In this document: in pieces, positions 41,032 to 51,912 of the stretch
Layout of the letters: each line of letters begins with the position of its first letter
Position numbering within the stretch: position 1 is the stretch's first letter
Assembly (NCBI GenBank): GCA_973895155.1
Contig: OZ316899.1
Coordinates: 13,640,001-13,704,000, forward strand
Source of the DNA: Marsupella aquatica
Taxonomy: Eukaryota; Marchantiophyta
Direction of reading: 5' to 3'
Length of the DNA stretch: 64,000 nt
Notes under the pieces: generated by a model
What the model saw: only the letters and a program-made list of their open reading frames with translations
What the model was told of the DNA's origin: nothing
Databases searched by the model: none
Translations under genes and position numbers: made by a program

Positions 41032-43408
41032 TGTCACGCGATTGACATGGGTCTTAACACCAAAGACGTCACTATGGGTGCCAAAACCATCTCCTTGTAC
41101 CTGAGGATCACGAAGGGATGTTGTGAAGGCCGGTAAACACCAATTTATGCCCTTAACACCAGACTATCATAGCAAAGCTCTATCACACATCACCCAAGCT
41201 CAATCCCAAGGAACCAAGGTTGGGGATCAGATCTGCGCTCATGATAGTTCTGGTGAGAAGGGGTCTTCATATCGGGCCCGTACACACAGGGCCTAGCGCT
41301 ACGGTGCGCATAGGTCTATACGTATGCTTACTGTCATAGGTATGTTTCTATTCCGCCGCCGGAATGTACCCATAAACCAGTGACTCCTGACTGATTCCCA
41401 GCTTAGGGACTTCTAAGCCATTGCCCCACCACTCTGCCATTCCACTCTCAGCAATCAGAGCTGTGACAGCCCTCACCCAACCCACTTCAATGCACCCGGT
41501 ACACCTCTCAGTGGCGCTGCTAGTCTCATCATACACTCAGATTGCCTCACACACACACACATCCATGAGAGAAATGAGGCCTGAAAGGAAAACTCAATTG
41601 GATTCAAAGATGTGCACAATAGTTCACTGAGAACACTTGATCCGAACACTAGGCCCGAAGGCTGTCTCCTCCAGATTGCGACGTGCTTGCCCTGCAAGCC
41701 CCGTGCTTGCCATGCAAGCTCAATCCTGAACTCAACCTCCTTCACTGCACTTCATTCTTGGGGGCACATACAGATCTCACACCTCCAATTCAGAACGTCA
41801 AGTTACGCATGCATAGTTGACTCGACTTCAAAGCTGGTACCAGGCCTAACGACAATCTACCCCAGACTGCAATGAGGCCCGGCCTCACGCTTGCCCTGCA
41901 AGCTCAGCTCTGGCCATAGATCCCTTAGTGCTCTCCACCAGACAAAGGCCGGGACTCCCCATGGGTCACGTAGCCTTGCCAGACTGAACTGTAAATGCTC
42001 CTCCTGCTGCCCCTTACTCAGTACCTCAGCCTCCCTAATGTGCCCACCGCAAATCGAATTGAAATCCTCCCCACAGTTTACAATCACCAATACATCACCT
42101 ATCACCAAGGCTCTGTATCGGGGGAAAAGAACCCAGTTGTGCTGCCCACTAGAAAGAGCCACAATCCAGCTCGCAAACCTAGCAACCCGTTGTTGTGAAG
42201 CTTGGCTGATTACTCCCTGAGTAATAGCACAACCAAGCTCTCCCCAACACGCAGCGTCCAAGTCCAGGCTTGCTTGCACAGAGCTCCTCCCCGCTGCTCA
42301 GTCTAAGTGAGATCACACAACTGAAGTCCCCCCCCATCTCTACCGGGGGGGGGGCTGCTCTATATACTCTCATACTGAGCCCAAATGGCTGGGTACTACG
42401 CTGCTGGAGCCCCATCCCAGCCCTAACAGAGCCGCCACTATCTCTAACTACTGAACCCTAACTCGCCGCTTTATTTCTATCTCGAATTGGCTATGTACTT
42501 CGGATTTGGCCCTCCTCCATGGTTTTCGCGAGCTTACGCCTCCTCTCCCGATTTCTGTATTCAACCATTTGCTGCGTGGATAGCAGCGTTGGAAGCGGCT
42601 TGAGCTCCTCTTTCCAATGAGGTCAATTATAGCCAATTTGGTCAAATACACAGAGAGTTATGCCCCCGCAACCGAGAGAGGGTACTCACTGCTGCGCTAA
42701 CCCGAGTTACATAGCTAACCCGAGTTCGGCTAACCTAGCTATCCTATCTAACCCGAGTAGAGCTAACCCGTGGTCTCAGGTTAGGCCGCTACCCGCTATC
42801 CGCTAACCTAGCCTAAGCTGAGCCCGAACCCGAGCTTACCTATGCTAACCTGAGCCCGAGTTTAGGCTAACCCGAGTTCAATCTAATCCGAACCTAGGTT
42901 AAGCCTAAGCTGAAGCTGTGCTGACCTGAGCTAAGCTGAAGCCGTGCTCACCTGAGCTAAGCTGAAGCCGTGCTTACCTGAGCTAAGCTGAAGCCGTGCT
43001 TACCTGAGCTAAGCTGAAGCCGTGCTCACATAAGCTAAGCCGTGGTCGAGCTTGGGTTAACCCGAAACTGAAGCCGAATCCGCTAATTCCGGCCATAAGT
43101 TAACCCGTCACACTAATCAGGCCGTATCTCTCTTAATACACCTCCGTTTCCCGAGTGTTTTATATCGATTTTACTCGCCTTGACCAGATCTTTCCAATGC
43201 TCTTTACAGATCCGGATTTGGTGACATATTGAAAGAAATATGGTCGTCGACCACCCGCGACATAGTTTTTATTTCCCTACTCTTAACGCCATGATTGCCC
43301 TTATTCTTGCCATCTTGCTAATTGTTATGTAATATCAATAGCTACTCCTTGCATACAGCAACCTACTTAATCAGATTACAAAATAAGGACCATGTCATTG
43401 GCGTCACA
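41032..43408 (-). mobile_element. Unit B copy 2: solo-LTR-like element, inverted
   Basis: 2377 bp in minus orientation relative to the other copies. Left end TGTCACGCGATTGACATGG and right end CCATGTCATTGGCGTCACA, flanked by CAGCC (41027-41031 and 43409-43413). The 140-codon ORF is open here (42279-41857, minus; FASWIVALSSGQHNWVLFPR). The near-palindrome cluster is at about 42700-43080. It is inserted in the MULE E2 intergenic region. Confidence 0.78.
41857..42279 (-). CDS. Unit B ORF, intact copy, unknown product
   Basis: A 140-codon open frame (SWIVALSSGQHNWVLFPRYR, SLARLRDPWGVPAFVWWRAL, ending HCSLG). It is the undisrupted version of the ORF seen with one stop in copy 1. It has no ATG; the reported start is a GTG, so the real start may be upstream or on a spliced exon. 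No domain recognised. It lies downstream of the TATA-like box (about 42360, minus strand). Confidence 0.35.
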   Translation of the reverse strand: MQASLDLDAACWGELGCAITQGVISQASQQRVARFASWIVALSSGQHNWVLFPRYRALVIGDVLVIVNCGEDFNSICGGHIREAEVLSKGQQEEHLQFSLARLRDPWGVPAFVWWRALRDLWPELSLQGKREAGPHCSLG

Positions 43409-44725
43409 CAGCCTCTCGGAGACTCTCTCTGAGATGGAGTCGTGGGCGTACTTTGGCCAGATGATACCACTTGTGGACCCTGTTAACAGTTTCAAAGGGT
43501 TAGGTACAACATACACTATGTCTCTCAGAGACCCTCTCCGAGATGAAATTAAGGGTATTCCGTTTCAAAGGAAGGACCCAAATTGGTTCTATCCCACATT
43601 CGATGTCAGAGACCCTCGCCAAAATACAAGGATGAACCCAAAAGTGCATGCAAAAACTGACCATACAGTACTTTTCAATGTTTTTACAATGTAATTATGT
43701 ACGGATCGCGTGTCCGTACAGTTGTACCATCTCAGAGAGGCTCGCCGAGTACAAATACTGTTGCCCAAATGACCCGAGTCCATCTCAGAGACCCCCGCCG
43801 AGAATAATTTAAGGTGGAAACTAAATGACACTTCGAGTGAGGAAGTGTTATGTGGGCCGCCGCAAGTGTCCCTAATCCACCATAGAGAGGCTCGCCAGAT
43901 AGCGCGACCGCATGTTAGAGACCCTCGCCGAGTAAGATTCTAGGTAAAAGTCTATGAGAATCCATCTCAAAATCTTGGAGACCCCCACCGAGAATGACTT
44001 GGGATGAAAAGTAAATGACACTCAACGACCAAGGAAGTCCCTAATCCACCACAGAGAGGCTCGCCAGATAACGCGACCGCATGTCAGAGACCCTCGCCAA
44101 GTAGCAGTCTAGGTAAAAGTCTATGAGAATCCATCTCAGAATCTCGGAGACCCCCGCCAAGAATGACTTGGGATGAAAAGTAAATGACACTCAGCGACCA
44201 AGGAAGTCCCTAATCCACCACAGAGAGGCTCGCTAGATAGCGCGACCGCATGTCAGAGACCCTCGCCGAGTAGGAAGTTGGAAGGCTATTTATTCATCCT
44301 TCAAGTCAGGCATTTTTGCAGAGGGGATTATAAGCCACACGACGGAAGAAGAAGAAATGTTTTAGGCAAGGCCGGATGGAATCTTGGAGAATATACTACA
44401 TCCCCAGAGTTTGCATGTACCTTCTTGGTGGCTGCTGGCAAATATGTACCTTGTACATGTGCAGAATCTGTACCTTCTTGGCGGTCGCTAGCAAATAGGT
44501 ACCTTCTTTGTGGTACAATTGTTATATGTACGCTCCGGATTCTACGATCGTTATATGGTACGCACGTTGTCCGGAACGGTATTCTTGGCGTAAAGTACGG
44601 GTACCGCCCAAGTTCTAAGCCGGAAAGTGCGGTATTATTGGCATAAAGTGGTACCAAGACTTTAACGTCTGATGTATAAAGCCAAAGGCCTGGGGACTAA
44701 CATTCCCAGTGTGGATTTGGGACAC
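43409..44725. promoter_or_regulatory. E2 divergent intergenic region, right half
   Basis: No gene is supported. It holds many E2 motif copies, for example CATCTCAGAGAGGCTCGCCG (about 43729) and CTCAGAGACCCTCGCCGAG variants (about 43917, 44091, 44257). These are arranged in about three imperfect 170-bp units with CCACAGAGAGGCTCGCCAGA (43880, 44048, 44218). It lies directly upstream of the transposase start, mirroring the E1 array at 14219-14837. Confidence 0.55.
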
Positions 44726-47700
44726 ATGGCTTCTCTTGTGATAATCCGATCAGTACCCGGGGATGTTGTTGTTCTTCGTCAGATTGAGGGAGACAGTGTT
44801 CGAGTCACTAAGGAGCATGAAGTAGCAAGCCGATTTGGTTTGAAGGTAGGGGATTTCATGATTTACGAGGAGAGAGAAGATGGGCTGTCCACTTCTGCTG
44901 AATCCAAAGGCAATGGAGATGAGTGAGAGTGGTATCTGAAATGTGGCGTGTCCTATACTATTTGCAAAAAGAAAGCAAGTTCATGCAATGTTAGTGAGGG
45001 TCTTGGAGATTTTGCGCACTCCCCATAGATTGATGAATCAAGTGAATTATGGAACAATACACCGCGTTGTATGCATAGGGATTGTGAGAATTTTGAAGAG
45101 CGCAAAGAGCACAATTCTGCAAAGTGGACCCGAGATCGAGCAGGCACAAATGAGCTGCCTTTCACTGTTGGATGCGATGTTCCCCCATCAAGTGTAATTT
45201 GTAGCTTCTACAGGAGGCCTCCTAGGTGTATAGCTGGATGCCCAAGTGAGATGTACTACATCACTCCAACCAAGGACGACCTTAATTACTGTCACAAGTC
45301 TCGTGTTGCCATGCATGTTGGAAATCACACCCATCCCGCAATGTTCACGCACAACAAAGATCAACGATCACTTGTGTGTAATCTCGTGGAGGAGGAACTG
45401 AAGAGGAGTCCTACTGCACGGCCGTTTGTGATCAAGGTCAAAGCAGTACATAAACTTAAAGATATTTTTGAGGACCCAGTGGCTGAGATGGTCACCACTG
45501 AGGAGGCAAACGACCTTGATGAAATGTTGGCCATTCTGGGCGACGAATCTGTTTTCCGCTCAATGATCAGGAGCATCAAGAGATACTCTCATGTGTCGTC
45601 TGATGTAAGCCTGATACTAGAGATGCGGAAGCAGACTGCATTTCCTTTTATCCAAAGTGTTTTATTCCCAGCCTAGAATGTGGGAACAAATGAGCGGTCG
45701 CACATTTTTAAAATGAGTACAGAAGATCCCGGGTCAGGAGTGGACCTTGTTTGAAGAATGCAGCCAGGAGGGGATCTTGAGCATTCTTGGGTGATGTCTG
45801 ATGTCATGCACCACATACTTGACAATAGATGGTGCACTATGTCTGCACATGTATATGACCATTTCTATTGAGGTTTATGCACAATCTTTGTCTGTGAGCT
45901 AGTTTCAGAAGATAACAAGTCATTGCAAACTGCATGGAAGGTCATGAGGAGGGTATGTGAAGAACATGGGCTGAAGAATGTGCAGTTCTGTGAATTTATG
46001 GCTGATAATGCTGCTGCTGGGTGGAATGCGATCCGCAATGAATTTTGGGATGGAAAGGTAAATTCTGATAGAGAGAGGTCTGATGCATTTCACTAGGCCC
46101 AATCAGTACAAAGAATGCAGAAGCACATTGTCCCAAGTAAGAGATTTGAGCATAAAGAATTGTTGGATTCACTTCGGCACGCCGATAATATAGTTCTTGC
46201 CTATTGAGTTTTTGAGAAGCCAAAAACGTGGTGGAATGAGGGCAATGCGCTACCAGGAAAAGCAAAGGAGCTCACCACGTGGATGTCTTGGTGGATTGTT
46301 GGGTTTTCTCAGTGGGGAAACTTTTTGAGACTCGTAAGTGTCTTAACACTTTCCCTCTCTATGCATGATATCTGTCAACACGTCGGATCTCGGCGAAGCT
46401 CTCCGAGATATGCTCTAATACACCTATTTTGTCTGTTGCCTAGAACATAAAAAATGACCAAAATTGATATGTTTACTGGAACAATATTGCAGGAGATGGA
46501 CAGAGAAAAGGCAGCACTCATGCCTAACCACAGCGGGGCAGAGTCGGTACACGCATCTATGCGTAAATCCTCATCTAGTACAAAGGTTGGGTTAGTACAA
46601 TCTTGTACCCTGGATGCATCTCGCGCGTTGAGCCAGAATGGAGCTTTGAAGAACTACAAACTCAGTGGGAGGAAAGGACGGGGACCAAGCTTGTTTGAAC
46701 TTTGACTTCGAGATGCTACTGCCGTTGGGAATGTAGAATCTTTCTTTCCAAAATTGAACACCGCTATAACTCAACCACACTTGCGTGAGTTCTCATCCGC
46801 GGACCCACTTAGCAAAGATGTAGAAACGGTTCCGATAAAATGCGGGAAGGCCACTGCTGGCCATCATGTTGTAGTAGAAGATTCTCACCGGCCTGACATT
46901 GTTTTGGTAACCAGACCAAAGAAGAGGAAGTTCAGGGGGATTGCAAATAGGGACACAAACTTGAAAAGCCAGGATGCTGAAGTTGTGGATCTGTCATCCG
47001 ATGGCTCTCGTGGCTCGGGCAAACCAGATGTTGTCATTGTGGAACCCCGAAAGACGAGGTCAACCCCATGTCCGAAGCCCGTGAGAAGACGTATTCAGGA
47101 AAGTGATTTGGTTCCAAGCATGTTCTTTTTGGCTCGCATCTCAATGATTGGTAAGAGTCCCGGTTGTCGAGGTGCATTCAAAGGCAAGGAACGGGGAGTA
47201 TATGCTCAATTTATCAGAGAGGCAGGACTAAAAGTAAGCGGATTAGGCATTGTCGGTATCTGTTGGCTGGCTGGGAGTAAATTTAACAAATTAGGTGTTC
47301 CATATCCGTATTGGTTTTGCCCAAACAACCAGTGTTGCACAAAATCATCTTTGCCATTTATTACTGGTGTTTTACCACCATTGCCTTCAAAGTTTCCTGT
47401 CTCTCATGGAACTAATCTTACAGAAGAAGAGGTCCTGTTCTTGCACAACAATGGAGTGGACGTCATTTTTGGTGAAGATGTTATGAATGAATTGGTGAGT
47501 GCTGGCGACATCATAATGGATTTGAACACATACCCAGAGCGGATAGATCCAACAATGCCTGATGAGCGTGGTACTCGACGCAATGGCCAGGCAAGGCGAA
47601 GGAGGTCAGACACCTCCAAGTACGCTGCCACACGTATCCGTAATGCTAAGACCGAGCAATTGTGTGCACATCAATGAGGAGAATCAAAACTAGGAATGCT

Positions 47701-47964
47701 ACAGGCGTGAGGCTCATGGTGAACAACACTTGCAGGGGCCAAACTTCAATACATTGCGTACAGATCTGTGTCTTCCCAAGTTGGTCCTGCAAGGATTTCA
47801 TGTACAGGGAGTCTATGGGAAGAGCCTACTTCCCGTGCAAGCACTTGTACTGGTGCTTTGCAAACATCTTGAAAAGGAATATCGACACGGATCAATGTGT
47901 TAACCAACCAATCTTGACTCTAATTGAGGTCAACAACCTTGTATCAAATGCAGGTATTGTCTGA
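44726..47964 (+). pseudogene. E2 MULE transposase, decayed
   Basis: The start ATG at 44726 (MASLVIIRSVPGDVVVL) aligns with the E1 start. The zinc-finger-like part runs about 45065-45335 (CMHRDCENF, CSFYRRPPRCIAGC, AMHVGNHTHP). DDE core: MSDVMHHI (about 45797) and FMADNAAAGWNAIRN (about 45998), then SDAFH and WMSWWIVGFSQWGNFLRL. After intron 46334-46492 comes AESVHASM, then PYPYWFCPNNQCC (about 47300) and LDLNTYPERI-like MDLNTYPERI (about 47518). A SWIM-like end at about 47790 reads SCKDFMYRES...PCKHLYWC. Stops include TGA at 45752-45754 (same position as in E1), 44926, 45676, 46096, 46205 and 46703. One shift lies near 47670. It is homologous to 15028-18768 throughout. Confidence 0.75.
46334..46492 (+). 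other. E2 transposase intron carrying one E2 palindrome
   Basis: Donor CTC/GTAAGT and acceptor ATATTGCAG. The palindrome at 46387-46409 has arms ATCTCGG and CCGAGAT around CGAAGCTCT. It is at the same coding position as the E1 intron 17002-17275. Confidence 0.8.
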
Positions 47965-49430
47965 TCTCGACGACCTCCGCCGACATTGTATTTCGGAGAC
48001 CATCGCCGACATTGTATCTCGGAGACCCTCGCCGACATTTACCAAATAGCCGAATAGGGTTTCCTTCCTCATTGTATCCTTCCTCATTGTATCTCGGAGA
48101 TCCTCGCCGACATTGTATCTTGGAGATCCTCACCGATATTTACCAAATAGCCGGATAGGGTTACCTGTTTTGGGACTAGGGTTTAGGGTTGAGGAAAAAA
48201 GACGCCGTTTTATGTGACCAATATTATGTATCAACGGTTCCTATGAATGGATGAATGTGTTAACCAACCAATCTTGACTCTGAGGTTGGCAACCTTGTAT
48301 CAAATGCCGGTATTGTCTGATCTCGGCGACCTCCGCCAACATGAACAAGTTTCCTTCCTCATTGTATCTCGGAGACCCTCGCCGACATTGTATTTTGGAG
48401 ACCCTCGCCGACATTGTATTTCGGAGACCCTCGCCGATATTTACCAAATAGCCAAATAGGGTTACTTGTTTTGGGACTAGGGTTTAGGGTTTAGGAAAAA
48501 AGATGCGGTTTTATGTGACCGATATTATGTATCAACGGTTCCTATGAATGGATGAATGTGTTAACCAACCAATCTTGACTCTGAGGTCGGCAACCTTGTA
48601 TCAAATATCGGTATTGTCTGATCTCGATGACCTCCGCCAACATGAAGAGGTTTCCTTCCTCATTGTATCTCGGAGACCCTCGCCGACATTGTATTTTGGA
48701 GACCCTCGCCGACATTTACCAAATAGCCAAATAGGGTTACCTGTTTTGGGACTAGGGTTTAGGGTTTAGGAAAAAAGATGCGGTTTTATGTGACCGATAT
48801 TATGTATCAACGGTTCCTATGAATGGATGAATGTGTTAACCAACCAATCTTGACTTTGAGGTCGACAACCTTGTATCAAATGCCGGTATTGTCTGATCTC
48901 GGCGACCTCCGCCAACATGAAGAGGTTTCCTTCCTCATTGTATCTCGGAGATCCTCGCCAACATTGTATTATTGAGACCCTCGCTGACAAGGTATTTTGG
49001 AGACCCTCGCCGACATTGTATTACTGAGACCCTCGTTGACAGGGTATTACTGAGACCCTCACTGACAGTATTTCGAAGACCCTCGCCGACATTGTATTTT
49101 GGAGACCCTCGCCGACATTGTATTTTGGAGACCCTCACCGATATTTACCAAACAGCTGAATAGGGTCACCTATGTTGGGCCTAGGGTTTAGGAAAAATGA
49201 CCAACCAATCTTGACTTTGAGGTCGGCAAACTTGTATCAAATGCCGGTATTGTCTGATCAGGGCAACCTCCGCCGACATGAACAGGTTTCCTTCCTCATT
49301 GTATCTTGGAGACCCTCGCCTACATTGTATTTCAGAGACCCTCGCCGACATTTACCAAACAGCCAGATAGGGTCACCTGTTTTGGGCCTAGGGTTTAGGG
49401 TTTAGGGTTTAGGAAAAATGACCGTTTTAT
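47893..49430 (+). repeat. Tandem array of transposase 3' end plus E2 motifs
   Basis: Five units start at about 47893, 48251, 48552, 48826 and 49197 (TGTTAACCAACCAATCTTGA or the shortened ATGACCAACCAATCTTGA). They are typically about 275-370 bp. Each repeats the last transposase codons (NQPILTL), then CTCGGAGACCCTCGCCGACA repeats, then a GGGTTTAGGGTTTAGG run and TTATGTGACCGATATTATG. Motif copies multiply within units, for example in 48950-49140. Open frames through this array are by-products. Confidence 0.85.
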
Positions 49431-49562
49431 GTGACCAATATTATGTACCCGTTGTCCTTGTTGGTTTAGTGTTTAGGGTTTGCTATGGACAGGGTCACAT
49501 TAGAAGGGTAGACCATCGGCCCGCTCTCAGATTAGGCATGTTTTTTTGTTACAAACTTACTA

Positions 49563-50224
49563 TGGATCGCGACGCATGCGAACGTGAGCTTTTGATTGAT
49601 AGGACACAACAAAAGCTTAGATTGGAATTGCGGACGCTTCTGGCTAGTAAGGAACAAGACCGTGGTCGCATTTGGAATCCTCATTATCCCCTACGATGTC
49701 ACCCTCCAATGAGTAACTTGATTCCAGGGTTGCCCGATGATGTTGTGGAGTTGCACATCTGACCCCGGATTTGGTCAATGCTCGAAGGTGTTGCAGTTTT
49801 GGATCCAGTTCGGGATGGTCATCATCCAGTGAAGACTCTCTTCCTGACGGTGCGATCAGTTGCTCATATCAACAGGAAATGGAGACATTTGATAACAAGA
49901 TCCATACTATGGGCTGCAATGACTACAGCTATAGCATTTTGTCGCGTAAGATGGCCTACAGTGACCCCTTTGTTCTTTCAAGATTCAGTGAGAGCATTCC
50001 CTCCGATCGATGTTTGGAGTCCGTTGTCTGATAGTATCTTAAATGGAAGGATCGATTCTTGGTTGTTATGTGCTTCAGAGGAAGTGGACTGCTACCTCTC
50101 CGTATATGGTCTTGAGCAAGCGCGAGTAGAGTCTTGGAAAAGGACTCATGTTGATAACTGGTACATTGAACAGGTTCAAGAAAGACTTGATAATGGTGTT
50201 CCTGTTAATTGTGACAATTTTTAG
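49563..50224 (+). pseudogene. E2 F-box-like gene 1
   Basis: It starts at the ATG at 49563 (MDRDACERELLIDRTQQKL). The F-box-like segment begins NLIPGLPDDVVELHI (about 49720), is cut by TGA at 49760-49762, and goes on PRIWSMLEG then VRSVAHINRKWRHLI (about 49850-49890). This is the pattern LPdd...W.r...r.v..v..kWR.li. The C-terminal part (FPPIDVWSPL, WLLCASEEVDCYLSVYGLEQ, VQERLDNG) is shared with gene 2. The TGA aligns with TGG (Trp) in gene 2, so a single base change inactivated it. F-box proteins select targets for SCF ubiquitin ligases. The domain is divergent, with a long loop. Confidence 0.45.
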
Positions 50225-50830
50225 CGGCATTGACTGAGCACCAATGTGAAAGTTGTTTGCCCACATTGAATGCCATGTCAAATATCAGCCTGCATTAGTG
50301 TAATAGACGAATTAGAACAATTAGACCAATTTTGTGTAATAGACCAATTAGAACAATTTTGTACAAAAAAAATTTAATAGTAAAAGTTTGGACGTTTTTT
50401 GAGCGGAATCTCAGTGCGGTGTTCTCGTTATGTTAGTGACCTCTTCAACATACATAGCAGTACACAATTGTCCTTCTCATGTTGGCGAGGGTCTCTGAGA
50501 TGTGTTTTGGAGAGGTCGTTTACCATCACTTTTGCCCTCGTGAAGTCGGTCAGAGTCTATGAGATAAGTCTACTATATTGTGTTGACAAATTGGCGGGCA
50601 CAATCCACAAAATCTCAGAGACCCTCTCTGAGATGGATAACATATAGGAGACCCCGTAATATATCAAACAGTCCCATAATATTTAGACAATGTTTTTTTA
50701 GTTCATCTGCTCCTAGCAAAAAAACCATAAGCTTTGAGCAAAATGTGTGAGGTCAATCATCCATATCACTATTCACTCTTTGGTTGCCTTATCATGGAGG
50801 ACTCCACTTGACACTATTCTCTTGTTCAAC
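50225..50830. other. Spacer between F-box-like genes
   Basis: AT-rich, non-coding, with E2 motif copies at about 50485-50500 (GCGAGGGTCTCTGAGATG) and about 50610-50636 (AATCTCAGAGACCCTCTCTG). Confidence 0.6.
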
Positions 50831-51192
50831 ATGGAAGGATCCAATGCGCAGAGGTGTTATCATGAGAAGTGCGCTGCACGGCTTGAGAAGTTCAGGACGA
50901 CCATTACTGAGCTGAAATTGATAGCTCTTTCCAATAAGTTGTCAATATGGAGTTCTCCCGGGAGTTTGGGGGGGAGCCTATGCGTTATCCATTGTGCAGT
51001 CAGGACGCCCAAAAGCAGAATCTGATCCCTGGCCTCCCGGATGATTTGAAGGAGGGACACATTTGGCCTCTACTTCGAAAAAAATTTGAATGTGCAAATG
51101 CTCATGGCAGAGATGATAATGCTACATTCAACGCAATCAACAACATGCGTGTATTGTCAAGAGTTAGTGGGAAATGGAGATTCCTAATGACT

Positions 51193-51201
51193 CATTCGAA
51201 G
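51193..51201. repeat. Left TSD of MITE
   Basis: CATTCGAAG, repeated at 51547-51555. Confidence 0.93.
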
Positions 51202-51546
51202 GGGTATTTACAAACGACGGGAAATAGCAAACAGTAACAGAAAACAAAAACTGGTAACAGGAAAAATGAGTGGTAATTTTTTTTGAATTTTTTTTGAATT
51301 AAAAAAAAAAAAAATTGATTGGGAAAGAAAAAGGTTTTTTTTTTTCAAAAAAAAATTGTTTTTTGCTAGCGCCCAAAGCTAGCCAAAAAATGTTGTAACT
51401 TAGATTTTTTGGAAAATGAGACTTTTTAGAAAATATTTTGACATGGTTATTTTTCCTGGTAACAGTAACTTTTTGCTGGTAACAAGGAAAAAATTTCCTG
51501 GTACCAATAAACCTGTTTCCTGTTTACTGTCACGCATGCCATACCC
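51202..51546. mobile_element. 345-bp MULE MITE of the E1 family
   Basis: It begins GGGTATTTACAAACGACGGG and ends (minus strand) GGGTATGGCATGCGTGACAG then TAAACAGG, with an exact 9-bp duplication. The GGGTAT start and GTGACAGTAAACAG block match the E1 left terminus. The interior is A/T-rich with homopolymer runs and one degenerate E1 palindrome at 51367-51381 (TAGCGCCCAAAGCTA). It has no coding capacity. It is probably mobilised by an E1-type transposase. Confidence 0.9.
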
Positions 51547-51555
51547 CATTCGAAG
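51547..51555. repeat. Right TSD of MITE
   Basis: CATTCGAAG, identical to 51193-51201. Confidence 0.93.
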
Positions 51556-51912
51556 GGATGGGCAGCCATAAAAGTGTTGTTGGACATTGTTGAAAACATA
51601 TCTGAAAATCGACATTGGACTCGACACTCAACCGCGTCCACGTTTCGAGTCCTCTTGCGTCAAATTCCTCCTATTGATGCCCTCACGATGATGTCACCTA
51701 TATCATTGAAGTCTTGGGTGGCATATTATGTTTGGAGGACAGAGAGATATGAGAGGGATCTGTATGACAGTTTCTTTGACGAGGATGAGCTTGGAAGGGT
51801 CAAGCTATGGGTGGAGAACAGGCTACACACATTGTTGTGGTGTGACGATGTAGCGAGTTGGGAGAGCAACAATCCCGATAGTGGGTACGGGCTTCATAGT
51901 GATGACATTTGA

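Larger units (their letters stand above)
50832..51912 (+). pseudogene. E2 F-box-like gene 2, split by a MITE
   Basis: It starts at the ATG at 50832 (MEGSNAQRCYHEKCAARLEK). A one-base shift near 50950 leads to NLIPGLPDDLKEGHIWPLL (about 51020) and LSRVSGKWRFLMTHSKG (about 51155-51203). The 345-bp MITE interrupts there, and without it the frame continues WAAIKVLLDIVENISENR. It then runs on through IPPIDALTMM, SWVAYYVWRTERYERDLYDS and VENRLHTLLW to a stop at 51912. It is paralogous to gene 1, about 0.6 kb away in the same orientation, so a tandem duplication is likely. F-box-like assignment as for gene 1; the target-binding part is not recognised. Confidence 0.5.

Noticed and set aside
47930-49405. 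Several ORFs on both strands with repeated RRPSPTLYFGDPRRH or SKIQCRRGSPRYN
   Set aside because: They come from the tandem E2 motif array and have no independent coding evidence.
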